From Alviniconcha marisindica (lineage: Eukaryota > Mollusca > Gastropoda > Provannidae), in contig JABMCL010000073.1 of assembly GCA_018857735.1 (NCBI GenBank), forward strand, positions 47,501 through 111,500: DNA of 64,000 nt. Direction: 5' to 3'. The notes below the pieces were generated by a model. That model had not been told where the DNA came from and did no database searches. It worked only from the letters and a program-made list of their open reading frames with translations. Each line of letters begins with the position of its first letter. Position 1 is the first letter of the stretch. The position numbers and the translations under genes are program-made. Below, one piece after another: positions 47,531 through 60,928 of the stretch.

Positions 47531-50500
47531 GTAAGAAAATCACGTTTTCTTTATTGCGTTAGTGTTAGAAGGCGGTTCTTTTATTAAGGGCGACCGTGCT
47601 TTAACATAGCGATGGAGGTTGGTGTCTGACTTGCCCTCTGTCAGAGTCGCTGTCCTTGCACCTTTGCAAGTTTGGTTTTGGCTCTTTTCGTTTCGGTTGT
47701 GTTTAGAATTGTGTATCAACTTTCGGAATGTACTTCTGTTATTGAAATGGACGACAGAGTGCTTAAATGCTTGACTGAACGTTTTACGTGACCTACAGTT
47801 ACAAAAGTAGTTAGATCAAGGGAGGTAATTTGATCACCCCCGCAAAACTTTCCGTTACGAATGAAACTAGAGTTAGGTTTCTCATACTCGTAGCTCTGTT
47901 TTCTTACGTGCACGATGAAACGAAAAGAACCATAAACGGAAAATAAGTTTGTGTCAAATTTAAGTCCAGTATTGATTTCACGCACTTTATTTTGGTTGTG
48001 CGACCTTCACATTGATAGAAACAGTTTACAGTAAAGTAACTACGAAAGTACAAGGCTGGGGCAGTGAATCAGCGAGTTTCATGGACTCCCCCACTGGAAA
48101 TGTTCCTCAGAAAAAAACATTTTTTGGAGGGTGTCGGGGAGATGTTCAGCTGAATGTGCCCTAGCTATTGACCAGTACAAGTTGAAATATTTTCAAAATT
48201 TGATATCAGTAACAATTTGTTAAAAAATTACAGTTGGAAAATCACAATATATGTTAAATTGTTTACATTTCTTTCTACTCCATGGTTGGGTGCTGAGGAT
48301 GAATGAAGGATCCCTCTGCAGAGGATCCATAGCTGCCAATAATTCCAGCAAATCCCAGAATATGTCAGGTGTAGCTTTGTGTTACATTTCTTTCTACTCC
48401 ATGGTTGGGTGCTGAGGATGAATGAAGGATCCCTCTGCAGAGAATCTATAGCTGCCAATAATTCCAGCAAATCCCAGAATATGTCAGGTGTAGCTTTACA
48501 TTGCTAGGAGTAGGATTAGGAAGTCTGCTTTTGTGGCTCATTCAGCTGTTGTTGATTTTCCACTGTAAATTCCAGTGACAGGTTCAAGTTCAAACCAGGA
48601 ATTACACTTTTATTTTATTTTTATTATTTTACCCTTGTAGGGCCTGTGCAAATACTTAAGAATAATACATAAAGTCTTGTCCGTTATATGTACAAATACA
48701 AAGTGATAATAAAATTTAAAAGTACAAAGTATCAAAGTGAAACATACAAAAACTGCAGTCCTCTTTTGAATTTGCAGTCAGTCTGACTGTCCCATGTGAC
48801 ATCACAAGAACTGTAGAAGAAACTGGTCCATGAAACTTGAAAGATATTGTATTTTGTATACAATATTCTTTAATACAAAGAGAGTGATATAAATGTCTTG
48901 CTGGAAGTAGAATTGCTAGAAATAGGACCAGGTGAGCATGGGATTCATGACACATTGACAGGGTTCACCATGTTTCATGTTGTAGAGAGTGGACTCACCC
49001 TGTCTTGCAATTTAAAAGGGTATTTTTAACATTCTTCCCAAAATTCAAAAGGGCAACCATAAAAACAAAAAAAGAAACAAAGAAAAAACTGAAGGAAAGA
49101 AAGAACAACAACATTAACTGCCACATACACATTGACATTGACACAAACACATGGGTGGGGGGCTGAGAGTCTTTAATCAAGACAGAAGCATTACAAATTT
49201 TATACAAGTCAACAAAATTTGGAAATGCTCCCAGTTTTTGTGTGAATCTATCAAATCTGGAATCCGGGAGATCATGCAAAGGTAAACACAAAGGTCACTC
49301 CAACTCCAAGCTGGGAGTAAAGTGCTGTTTAGTGTTACGGAAACCTCAGCTTTCTCCAGAGCAAATTTTTCCATGTCAGCTCTGTGCTGCTTTTGCAGTA
49401 CAACATCCGGATGGCCTCTTCTTTTTTCATCTCTTGTGACTTGTCAGCGCTGAAATCTGAAAGTTCACCTGACTGTGTTTTTCATATGTTTAATTGTTGA
49501 AGCATAAAGTTTCTGCAGGTAAAACTTACAGGCAAACATGGCACTTCATTGTTTGGCTGTCTTTCTCGCAAGTCACTCACTTAGCCATGCTCTCCTAAAA
49601 CACTGTGAAAGTTCTACGAGGCTTACTTTTAGTTGTAGGCCTACTGAACTTGGGTTTGCTGGTTGAGTAAATGCATCAGCTTAACCTTAAAGGTGCTTTT
49701 GCTTTCAGTTTGGCATACCGATTAGCCATGCCTTTGCCAGCATTGTGAAAGACCTGCACACAACATTCACATTCACTTCAGCTTGCATGATTGGATAAAG
49801 TGAAAGGCAACAGCCAATGAACATTAAGAAAAGAATTTAGTCCATGATTCATAATATTTTAACACTGCGCGTGAGCTTGCTTGTTTCACTGCAGCTTCGA
49901 AAATGTGTTGCAATGTTTACATTAGATGTTTGTCTTGGTGAAAAATTGTGGTCACCATCAGCCGCAAAACAGATTTTTAAGGAGTATTTTCACTCCTTTT
50001 AACAGATTTTACAGCATAATTTTCATGCACAGAGTGGAATCTGAAAGGTGAATTTGAAGTTCTAGTGCATGAATCTGCTCAGATTTGTTTCTTTTTCTTT
50101 CTTCTGGAGCCCTCCATGAACATGATGGGCATCTATTAGTATTACACTACAGAGGGAGTGCTGCTTACCAGTAAAGCATTTGTTTGAATAATATTGGCAG
50201 TGTGTGTGTATAGAATAAATAGATAATTTAGTAAAACTAAAAGAATGGATTTTTAAGTTTTGTGGGTTTGGCGGTTAAAATTTGCAACAGTCTTACTCTT
50301 ACTTTGAACTGAATGTAAAAGATGGATTTTGTGTAACTTTTTTTAATGAGTCTAAAAAAACAACAAACAAACAAACAAACCAACAACAACAAGCTGAACA
50401 ACAATAATGAAATATAATTAAAATAAATCCGAAAAGAGAGACATTGTTGTTGTAGTTGTTTTGAAAACTATGAGTATGAGAGGTGATAAAAAAAAATCTG

Positions 50501-51815
50501 ATAACTTGTAATTGTATTTTATATTTGCCCATTTTGAAAGCCTCTTGCCAATCATCTGAATGCTTGCTGTTCTTCTGTTATACTGTTACTGTTACAGTGG
50601 TAGACATTAAACTATATTACTTTTATTAGTGTTACCAATGTTTGTGCTCCCCCCCCCCCCCCCCCCCCCCCCCGCCCCCCAACTTGGATTTAGAATATAT
50701 TGTAGCAAACAAAGAAATAAGCACTAAAACAAAACAGGAGCAAACACAGCAAATCCTTTCAATGTGAGTAAAGCATTTTCTTTTTTCTTTTTTAATTGAT
50801 TTTTGTCGGCAATTTTTAATTATTGTTTGATGCAGGAAAAGAACTGGTGCAGAACTGTTGACAGTTTTCGTGTTTTGTTTTTTGCAGAAGCACTGCCTCC
50901 TGCATTTCTTCAGCATGCAAGATGCGCGAAGTGTCCCCCACCTCCTTGTCCCCCACCTCCTCAATGCCAGCCACCTCCACCTCCTTGTCCCCCATGTCCC
51001 CCACCTCCTTGTCCCCCACCGATATACATGAAACCACAGGCTCAGGTTGTGAGAGAGACACAGTCCCACATGGACGACCTCCCTGTTCCCAGAGGGCCTT
51101 GGCAGAAATACTTTGATGAGCGCAACAGAAAATGGAACATCATGCTGGCCGGTAGCATCGCCTTTTTGGGATTCACAGTGTATTGTGTGAGTTGTATGTT
51201 GGTGCATGTAGCCAACAGCCTTTTTCTGAGCTTTCTATGCTGTCTTTCTTTGGCTTGGTTGGCAGTGAGTTTGGGAACATCAGGGGAAGCAAAATGCTTC
51301 CAAGCTGTCTGTGAAGGGGCTAGGGGTTTCCAAGGAATGAGTGAACAACTGCTGGTGAGGTTGACAAAATAGAACAGCTCTAGAGAAATGTACTCACCTA
51401 TACGACAACACAAATAGAACAGTTAAAAACATGAGTGCTTTCGACGCAAATTCTTTGTCTGGTGTAGAAGAGAGATAGAAAATAATAAAAGAAGAAAGAA
51501 GTAAAGAAGAAGATAGACAAGGAGTTGCGGGAAAATAATGTTAAAGATGTGAATGTAGATTTAAAAGAACGTCATTAAAATGACAAAAATTAGGAAGAGC
51601 ATGATCTGCCCATGTAAATATGAATACACACACACACACACACACATACATGTACACGTACACACATACACGCACACACACGCACGCACGCACGGACACA
51701 GACACACACACACATACCTACACAGACCTATTCTACCTGCTGATGAACGTGTAATTTAGAAGGGCTACAGCGTTGTTACTCAGCAGGTGGAATAGGTCTG
51801 TGTGTGTATATATAT

Positions 51816-51851
<36 letters not shown>

Positions 51852-52523
51852 ATTCATAATTACATGGGCAGATCATGCTCTTCCTAATTTTCATCATTTT
51901 GATGACGTTGTTTTAAATCTACGTTTAGATCCTTAACATTATTTTACTACAACTCCTTGTCTATCTTCTTCTTTAGTTCCTTCTTCTTTTATTATTTTCT
52001 ATCCCTCTTCTATACCAGACGAAGACTATGTGTTGAAAGTGCTTGTGTTTTTAATTGTTCTTTATGTGTCGTCGTATAGGTGAGTACATTTCTCTAGAGC
52101 TCTTCTGTCTAGGGGTTTATCATGATCAAACTCCGCCTTTGCAGCAGCACTTTAGTAGCATCTGCCGGTCAGCCGTCCTGGAGCTTTGGAAAATTGTGTC
52201 CATCTCCTCTAACCTGTCTCATAACTCAACTGCCGGGTTAGTTTCCTCCAAGAAAACTTTGTGACTGAACTTCTGCAATTCCATTCTCGAAGGGCTAGGC
52301 CGAACAGATTGCATGCTTGCAGAAAGTCCAGAACTGTGCTGCTGCAGTGCTAGGCTTGTCATATGGAGATCAAAATGGGAGCATATATATATATATATAT
52401 ATTATTCCACTGCTGAAAGAATTGTACTGATTTCCTATTTCAAAGGCCAGTGGTCTGAGCATTTGCTGTGCTTTTGTTATTGATGCTATTGTTTTTACCT
52501 TCCTTTGATTCAGTTTGAGCAGT

Positions 52524-52555
<32 letters not shown>

Positions 52556-55410
52556 AGAAGACAACAACAAAAATATGATGGGGCAACATTTTTTGTCATC
52601 CATTGTTTTTGAATGTTTTGCCCTGCATAACATTCACTTAGATTTTTTTTAACAATACCTGCACCATTCACTTGACTGCATTCACAGCTTTTTTGTTTTA
52701 AATAACATGTCATAGGTCTATGTCGTTACAGCAAAACAAATAATAAATCCTGTGATCATGAGTCATCTGAGCATTCATTCGTGAAGGACAAAAACTCTCT
52801 CTCATCTTGAACCCTGATCATATGTTATTTATGTATTATGTAATAATTAATATATGTTATACAAAATATAAGTAAACTGCAACACAGTGCAATGGGCTGA
52901 CTGGGTTTACAGGGCACAAATATCACACAACTTCTGCTTTGAATGCATTGCTTGAGGATTTGCTCGCGTTGCATGAATATTTCTTTCTAAAATTCTGTCT
53001 TCTTTGTTTGTAAATCATTAAAGGATTTAGTAACCCCGCTGAGGTCAACCAAGTTGTAGTAATATGATTTAATATTTACTGTCAATCTCCTTGTATTTCT
53101 GTCTGTCACAGATGTGGAAGGCAGGATGCTTCTATCTACATGGCATGCGGTGGTATAAGCCAAATCCCGACTTAATTGGCAGGTGGCTATTTCTGGAAGA
53201 CATTCCTCCTCCTCCTCCTGTGGAAGAAGAGGAAGAAGAGGAAGAAGAGGAAGGTGACAATAACAATATACTTTAGTCTATCCCAGTGGGAAATTAAACC
53301 TGTGGGAAGTTAAACCTGTGGGAAATTAAACCTGTCCAAGTTCTGGACACTGTTCAGGAGAGGTCTTTCAATATTTTGTGTACACATTTATAACACACAG
53401 TTGATTGGACATTAGCATTCATAGCGTTAATGGTTTGAATTACCCTATCATGGGTCTTTGCTATGTTAGATCAACTAGCAAATCCTTTAGAGATATGAGT
53501 CATCTGAGATCAAGTAGCAAATCCTTTAGAGGTATGAGTCATCTGAGATCAAGTAGCAAATCCTTTAGAGATAGGAGTCATCTGAGATCAAGTAGCAAAT
53601 CCATTAGAGATAGGAGTCATCTGAGATCAAGTAGCAAATCCTTTAGAGGTATGAGTCATCTGAGATCAAGTAGCAAATCCTTTAGAGGTATGAGTCATCT
53701 GAGATCAAGTAGCAAATCCTTTAGAGGTATGAGTCATCTGAGATCAAGTAGCAAATCCTTTAGAGGTATGAGTCATCTGAGATCAAGTAGCAAATCCTTT
53801 AGAGGTATGAGTCATCTGAGATCAAGTAGCAAATCCTTTAGAGGTATGAGTCATCTGAGATCAAGTAGCAAATCCTTTAGAGGTATGAGTCATCTGAGAT
53901 CAAGTAGCAAATCCTTTAGAGGTATGAGTCATCTGAGATCAAGTAGCAAATCCTTTAGAGATAGGAGTCATCTGAGCTTTCACTCTTTTTATTTGGCTGT
54001 TGTCTGTGAATTTGATGATTGATGCATTGTTTGTAGTGGTGCTAACTGTCGTCTCAGTTCCCTCTGTGGTGTGTGAACTTGTTGGAGAAATTGAAAGCAT
54101 GCGTTTTATTCCAGTTCGTCACTGTGTAAAGCTATGTCATTTGAAACGTCAACGTCATTTTCATTGTAGTTAATATTTTGTCCTCCAGAACCACCTCCCA
54201 AGAAACCACCATCAGGATACATCCCAGAACGCATCCCTTACCTGCTGATTGGGGCAGGCACTGCATCCTTTGGGGCCTTCAGGTCCATCAGGGCTCGGGA
54301 CCCAACCGCCAAGGTGAGTGAGACACCCAAACCTCCAAACGCTGGTTTATGACATCTTCCTTCAACCACTGCTGTATTTAGTTATGCCATAGGGTCCAGA
54401 AAACTGTCAGCTAACCAGCAGTTTTTTGTTGGTGCTCAAACAGTAGCAAGTTTGTAACAAACAAATTATATCAGACGTTTGTTTTATAACTGACCATGTC
54501 GCTTACGCCAGCTCAAATAAAACCAGAATCGTTTGAATCGAGACGGAACTCTTTTTCTTTTTTTTACCCGGGGTGGATGCGCCTCATGTTTACGTGCATG
54601 CTTGGGCGCTAGGTTGCTTCTATAGTCTTATCAGGACCCAAACCTTTCGGAGGGCGCTGACCGCGTCGGTGGACAGCGGCATGGAGGTAAAGAATGCCCC
54701 TTCAGTGGCGTAACTAAATCTGGCAGAGTTAGGAGGAAGGTGCCGGAAAGCGATGCTGGGAGCGTGTGAGACACCATCAACACTCGGCAAAGCTTTTTGC
54801 AGATATGCCAGGTAGAAGCAGTGCTTTTGCAAGCAGCCTAAGTTGATGGCAGGTGAGGTGAAGAGAAGAACCTGGAAAACTGCCAAGGTGAGTGAGACAC
54901 CATCAACACTCCGCAAAGCGTTTTCAGATGCGCCAGATAGAAGCTGTGCATTTACAGACAGCCTCAGTCGATGGCAAATGATGAGAAGAATCCGGGAGAA
55001 GAAGCGAAGAAGAAGACAACAGTCAGGAGTCATAGTAAATGATATCCTAAAGCATGAAGGTTGTCAGCTAATGGAAGAATGTATTCTTTGCCCTTTCTTT
55101 CCTGTTTTTTGCATAGCATAGTCTCTTACTTTCTCTGCTTATGCTGTTAGTTAGGAAGTGGATTTTAGCATCCTGTCAGGCTTTCAAATGTACTGGGTTA
55201 CCTTGAGATGATGCTGTACAAAAAATCCCAGGCAGATAATAATAATGTACATTTATCAAGCACTCATCAATGCCTTGAGCGCTCACATGATACATATTAA
55301 CCTAAAGATTGTATTCTATAACATGTAGAGCATAGTCCTACCAAAACAATTTACATAAAGTATTATACAAAAAACAAACAAAACAAAAACGCACTGCAAA
55401 GACACACACA

Positions 55411-55479
<69 letters not shown>

Positions 55480-58400
55480 GACTGTAGCAGAAACTGGGTA
55501 CTGATATTAGTTAGGATGGAAATACTGTGAGAACCCAAACCCCAAACCCAAACCCAAAACAACATTGCTGTTTATGTCAAATGCTGTAAATTTATGAAGG
55601 GTGAGCAGAATGAAGGGTAAGCACAGGAGGAAGAAGTCCAGAATACAAAAACAGGACATGAGAAGAAGGAAAACATACTCACCAAAAGAAGACAAGACGC
55701 GGATACATAAAACGTTACGATGGTTTTTGACAAAGATGTCAGGACGTTTTCACGACCCTTCATTTTCAGTAAATGTCTGTCTTCTTTTGGCCTGTTTTTT
55801 CTTCATATGTCTGTCTTCTGTGTTAGTGTCAGTGAGTAATTTGAAAGAACCAAACTGACAGAGACGTCTGTCGATTTTTTTAATTTTTTTTGTCCGGTGT
55901 TCTTTTGGTGTGTTTTCATTGTTCTAAACCACTGTTTCTTTCTCACCTGCATATATTTACTGTTTTTCTTTTTCTTAATACTTGACAGCTTATGGTGTGT
56001 TTTTTGGGTCACAGGTGCTGATTGTGACAGAGGAAGAGCATTTACCCTACATGCGACCCCCACTGTCGAAAGAGTTGTGGTTCAGTGATGACAAAGACGC
56101 AGTCTACAATCTCAGGTTTAAGCAGTGGAACGGCAAAGAACGAAGGTGATGGTATTGATAGTTTTTGTAATTGCAGGCAACTGTGATTTTGATGTGTTTG
56201 ACTCTGCTTTTTTCTTTTTTTCTGCATTGTCCAGTATATTTTTTTGGAGTGTTTTTCGTATTTTTTTTATTTATTTATTTTAAATTGGCAACTTAGTAAT
56301 AGCTTAGGTAAAAGAAAAAATAGATACTAGAGCTTACTTGTATGTAACGTGTCTCAGTCTCTGGTTGCTATGAGCATAAACTCTAGCACGCACATGGCAC
56401 TTGTAGAAATTGTATGTTGTAGTGGCTAGCATGTATTCAGGGGACACAGTTTGTAGAAGTATTTTCTGGCTTGGCAAGATAATAAATGAGTATTGACTGG
56501 CATGAGCAAATGTGAGTACTTACTTGAATGACCAGTGCTGGTGGTTGGGTGGGCGATGGTTTGTCGCATAATTATACAGTGGAGAAAAAAATGGGGAAAA
56601 AAATCACACTTCCTTGAGTAGGAAGAGGAATATGGCAGTGAATGCTTAAGATTTATTCCTTTCTGTGTACAGGTTTGTCTTGGTAGAGATTTCAATAGAT
56701 TTATTTCATGTCAAAGCTGTTTGACTCCAGATCGTGTCCAACTCATGAACATCACACCCTAGGTTGCTTTATTCTTGCTGCTTAAGAAATTGATGAGACC
56801 TGAAATGATGTATGTGTTTAGTTTAAAGTAGGTTTGTTCAGAATCCTAATCTTTAAGGGAAAAAGGTTATGTGTATGTACATTTATGTGCTACGTATTCA
56901 GGTTGGTATTATTGACACCCAGTAAATCACTAAACGTCAGTCCAGCCTAGTGCGTAAAAAATTGTAAATACTTTCATGGAACAGATGGGTTATTGCAATC
57001 TTACAGTTCAGTTCAGTTCAAGATGGTATCTATGCGCTTGGAAAAGCCCATATGTGCTCCACCCCATCTCTCTGAAGTATCCCCAGTGTCATCTTTGAAA
57101 CAGTTCCAGTGTTCATCTGATTGAGGGCGGCCATCTCTCGTCCTTTTAAGGAAGATTGTCTAGCACTTTCTCTTCCCATACCTCTCTCCACCAGGTGATC
57201 GATGGTGTGATGCCCTTGGCTTTGTGCCTGCAGGTAGTGTCTCAAGCTCCCTCCTCAACACTTCAGATCTTCCGCGTGTACAGTAACCAAGCACAGGTTT
57301 AATTGTTTGATGTCCTTGTTTTTTTTTCCAGTATTTATTTTGAGCCTGACAGCTTCTACCTCAGAACGGATGAGCTGGAGGAAAATGCAGATGGAGGTGT
57401 ATCTGTTGCAACTGGACGGAAGGTGTGTGCACTTTTATTGCTGACGACTTCATTATGAGTACCTCTGCTTTTTTTCTTTGCTTTTGTGTCTTTGTTTCTT
57501 GCTTCTTCTTTTTTCTTTTTCTCTCTCTCTCTCTTTGTGTTGTTGTTGACAAAAATCTGAAACAGAATGAGGCCCCCAAGCACTCGTGCAGAATCAACAG
57601 ACAAGGGGGTTAATTCTGGAATCTAGGCATGATTTCCAAAGAAAGCTCTGATGAAACAACAAATTAATAAAGTGTGTCAGTCTACCTACCTGGAGCTGCA
57701 TAGAATTACCTCAGTTAGACATGTCCTCACAATTGGGGCTACCAAAACCATTGTCATATCCTTGGTATTGTCACGTCTTGATTATAATTCTCCTTTGTCA
57801 AGAATGCCCCAACAGCTCATCGAAGAGGTTCCAAATTGTTCGGCCAGACTCATCTTCAAGACCTCTAAATGCACTCGTGCTTCACAACTCTTGACTAAGC
57901 TGCATTAACTTCCAATAGCTCAAAGAATTGAATATAATGTTTTGAATATAAAGTCTCTTCCAGGTGCTATGATGTAGTCTCAAAAATTGCCATACCTTAC
58001 TTGTCTGACCTGTTTCACATGTACATCCCATCCTGTTCATTGCATTCCTCTGCCGACACTCGCACTCTTCAGATTCCAAGACGAAAGAAAAAGTTCCAAG
58101 GGCAATGCACATTTTGTTGTTGTTGTTGTCATCTGAACTGAAAAGGCTGTGTTACTGGAAGGCATCAGGCCGGCTGGCTGTCACCCATGACAGTGTTTTG
58201 CACATCATTATGCATAGTTTTTATATAGCGCTATTCTCTGCTCTTGAGCAGACTCAGTGCGCACACGTCGCATGTGATTCTGAATGAGTGACTGTATCTT
58301 TTCATAGCGCGTATTATTAATATCCACTGCCACTGGTAGCGCTCTGTGGTTGTTGCATGGCTGGTGCCTCGTGAAATGCTGCCGTTTTGGCACAGGTTCA

Positions 58401-60118
58401 GTGTACACCATTCAACCATGCACTAGGTTCATTCAAAGCCACATAGGTAGGGTGTATGCGTGTTTATCTGTAACCTGCCACCTGCACTTTTGGCAGAATG
58501 ACCGGGATCTTTTACATGCTATTGCGGTAACACAGGGGTGGAACGAATACCGAAATAAGAGTCAGCACAGAAAGTTGACCCTGGAGAAGAAAACTCTCCA
58601 GCCGCTCCTTCAGGGATTCGAACCCGCGACCTTTCAATCACGAGTCTGGCGCTCTAACCACTGAGCTATCCTGCTTCCCAATCAGAATCATAAGATCCCT
58701 CTAATCACTACTTCTGAAACTAGTTTTATAAGTACAGTTGATATAAAACCCAAAGGCAATATATATATATATATGGTGAAGTGTTGCTTAATGTCCTCAG
58801 ATGTCAGTTGACATATTAGGGACAAGTTGTGACCACTGCTGAAGCACGATTCAATAATTCTTTACGTCCACGGAAACCAGAAGGCTCGTTAGGACAGACA
58901 GCCCAGGACGGCCACCTCAACCGTCACACAGCTCCTGAACTATCTATATATATATATATATATAAAATTTTAGGGTTTTATTTTGAGCTCTCCTGTGTGT
59001 TGGATTAACTTGTTTCCAGGCAGCTAGTTCATGTAACAGTGCCTGTGTTGGTTATGCCATGCTCTTCATGAAAGATTTGATGACAGATTTAATTGTTTAT
59101 GTTCTGTGACATGTCACACAGGTCGTCAAGGTGGATGCATTAAAGAAGAAGGTCTATCTGGATAACGGAGCAGAGATAGGGTATGACAAATGTCTCATCG
59201 CAACCGGTGAGTTGGATTTACTTGATTTATTAAGCTCTTAGTCTTAAGCCCATTCTTAATTGGGCGAGCTGTTAGGTCACCGAACATACTTCAGACAGTT
59301 TGATGAGTTATAATTTGTTTCTTGATTGAGCTCAGATGAATTTTCAGCTCCATGAACACGGTTTGGACAGTTTTAAGAACCATGCTTCGTTTTTTAACGG
59401 GCTTATAATAAGATGCAAGCTTCAGCCCGAACTTGCGGCACAAGCAGAGCATGCAATCGTGCTCCAAAATGTAGGCTAAAGACTAAAGTCGAGTCAAGTC
59501 ACGATTATGTGTACTTTAATCATCCCTCACGGGGTAATTCAACTTACTGCTACATCATCCTGGGTCCCAGAGACAAGGCTGTGCCTCCCACGCATGAATC
59601 GGGTTGCTGGTCTTGATCAATTAGCTTGATGTCTTTGGTGATGTGAACATGTCTAAGATGAGGATTGTCGAGGCTGGAGCATAGGCACGCACAGCACATA
59701 AGATGCAGGGGTCAATTTTGAGCAAAAGAAAATTGTGCCTTGTAGGCCGATGTTTACAGTGTTGGACTGTTCATTCACTGAAATACATTCATGGTGTGCA
59801 TACATCAAAAGTACACAAAGTTTGCTGATATTATTAGATGTTACATGATATATTATTGTACCTGAATTTTTTATGTTCTGTATGCTAGGTGGAGTGCCCA
59901 GGAATGTGCCCTTGTTGGAAACGGCTGGCAGTGAAGTCAAGAAGAGAACCATTTTATTCCGCACCGTAAGTATAATTCCGTTTGGGTTTGTCTCGGCTGA
60001 TGGTGGTAAAAGAGCGTAAAAGCAGATCAGAGCAAAGTCTGTGCCTCATTGAATACATGTATGCATGCACGCTTGCACATATATATATATATATGCATGC
60101 ATGCACATGCATGCCCAT

Positions 60119-60182
<64 letters not shown>

Positions 60183-60886
60183 ATGCATGACGCACACATG
60201 CAGGCAGGCATGCATCTTACAGCACATGCAGCTGCTGCAGTACATAAGTTTGTATGTATGTACCTTTGTGTGGGTGAAATCAAGGTATGTGGTTGGAAGA
60301 ACACAGGCAAACAAATGCATACCCAGTTCAAATTGTAGTTCCATACATCTCCAAAGCATCTCCCTGACCATTTTTACTCAAGCCAGCCATGTATGGTTTT
60401 AAAATTGTGCATACACCAGTTTTAACACATATACACTTTTAAAAAGTAATATATGATGACAGAATGTGTATCACCCTGATATAACCGCACTGGTTGACTG
60501 GGCGTAAAACACCAATTTATCTACCTACCTACTCAAGCCAGCCAGTTACTTAGGTTCTTGTTGTTGATGGACTCGACTAGGTGTGACTGCATTCTGTCTA
60601 AGCGGCATTGTGCTTGCTTGTGTTGCAGATCCACGACTTTAAGAAGCTGAACACCGTTACTGATCAGGCAGAGGCAGTGGCTGTGATTGGTGGCGGATTC
60701 CTTGGCAGCGAACTGGCCTGCGCTCTTGGCAAGAAAGGTTAGTGCAACACAGCTGCAGGAATCGCTGATGACCGGTGATCATGCTAGGCATATTTTTGAA
60801 ACCAGTGTTCACAGAAACTGGTCGGACAATCACTGTAACTGGTCAGTTATTGTAACAGCCGTCTATACAACTACTGCATGCACTCA

Positions 60887-60928
<42 letters not shown>

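Larger units (their letters stand above)
47531..50887 (+). other. AIFM1 intron 1
   Basis: 3.36 kb. Contains a 119-bp tandem duplication (48265-48502), otherwise AT-rich unique DNA, and a poly-C tract at about 50647-50681 near the acceptor. No further exon was recognised, though a small 5' exon could be missed. Confidence 0.6.
51187..53111 (+). other. AIFM1 intron 2
   Basis: Contains the ~735-bp foldback (51373-52107), a weak LINE remnant with a (TA)n insertion (about 52110-52520) and a (GA)n stretch at about 52522-52555. Confidence 0.7.
54314..56014 (+). other. AIFM1 intron 4
   Basis: Begins with the long-TIR MITE (54328-54766), followed 115 bases later by a diverged 100-bp duplicate of its 3' flank (GTGAGTGAGACACCATCAAC). 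Also holds dispersed repeat copy 3 (55238-55532). Confidence 0.75.
57423..59121 (+). other. AIFM1 intron 6, with LINE and SINE insertions
   Basis: Contains the end of the foldback MITE family (57554-57620, CTGAAACAGAATGAGGCCCC), a LINE remnant, a tRNA-type SINE and a short SINE-like element inside (TA)n. Confidence 0.75.

Noticed and set aside
50803..51372. Reading AIFM1 exon 2 as a longer unspliced protein
   Set aside because: The extension past 51186 ([11 protein letters not shown]...) is intronic. Gene C has a donor at the same residue, and exon 3 continues the alignment.
53405..54022. 205-codon open frame in AIFM1 intron 3
   Set aside because: 39-bp minisatellite translation. The AIFM1 exon 3 to exon 4 join across it is strongly supported by phase and homology.
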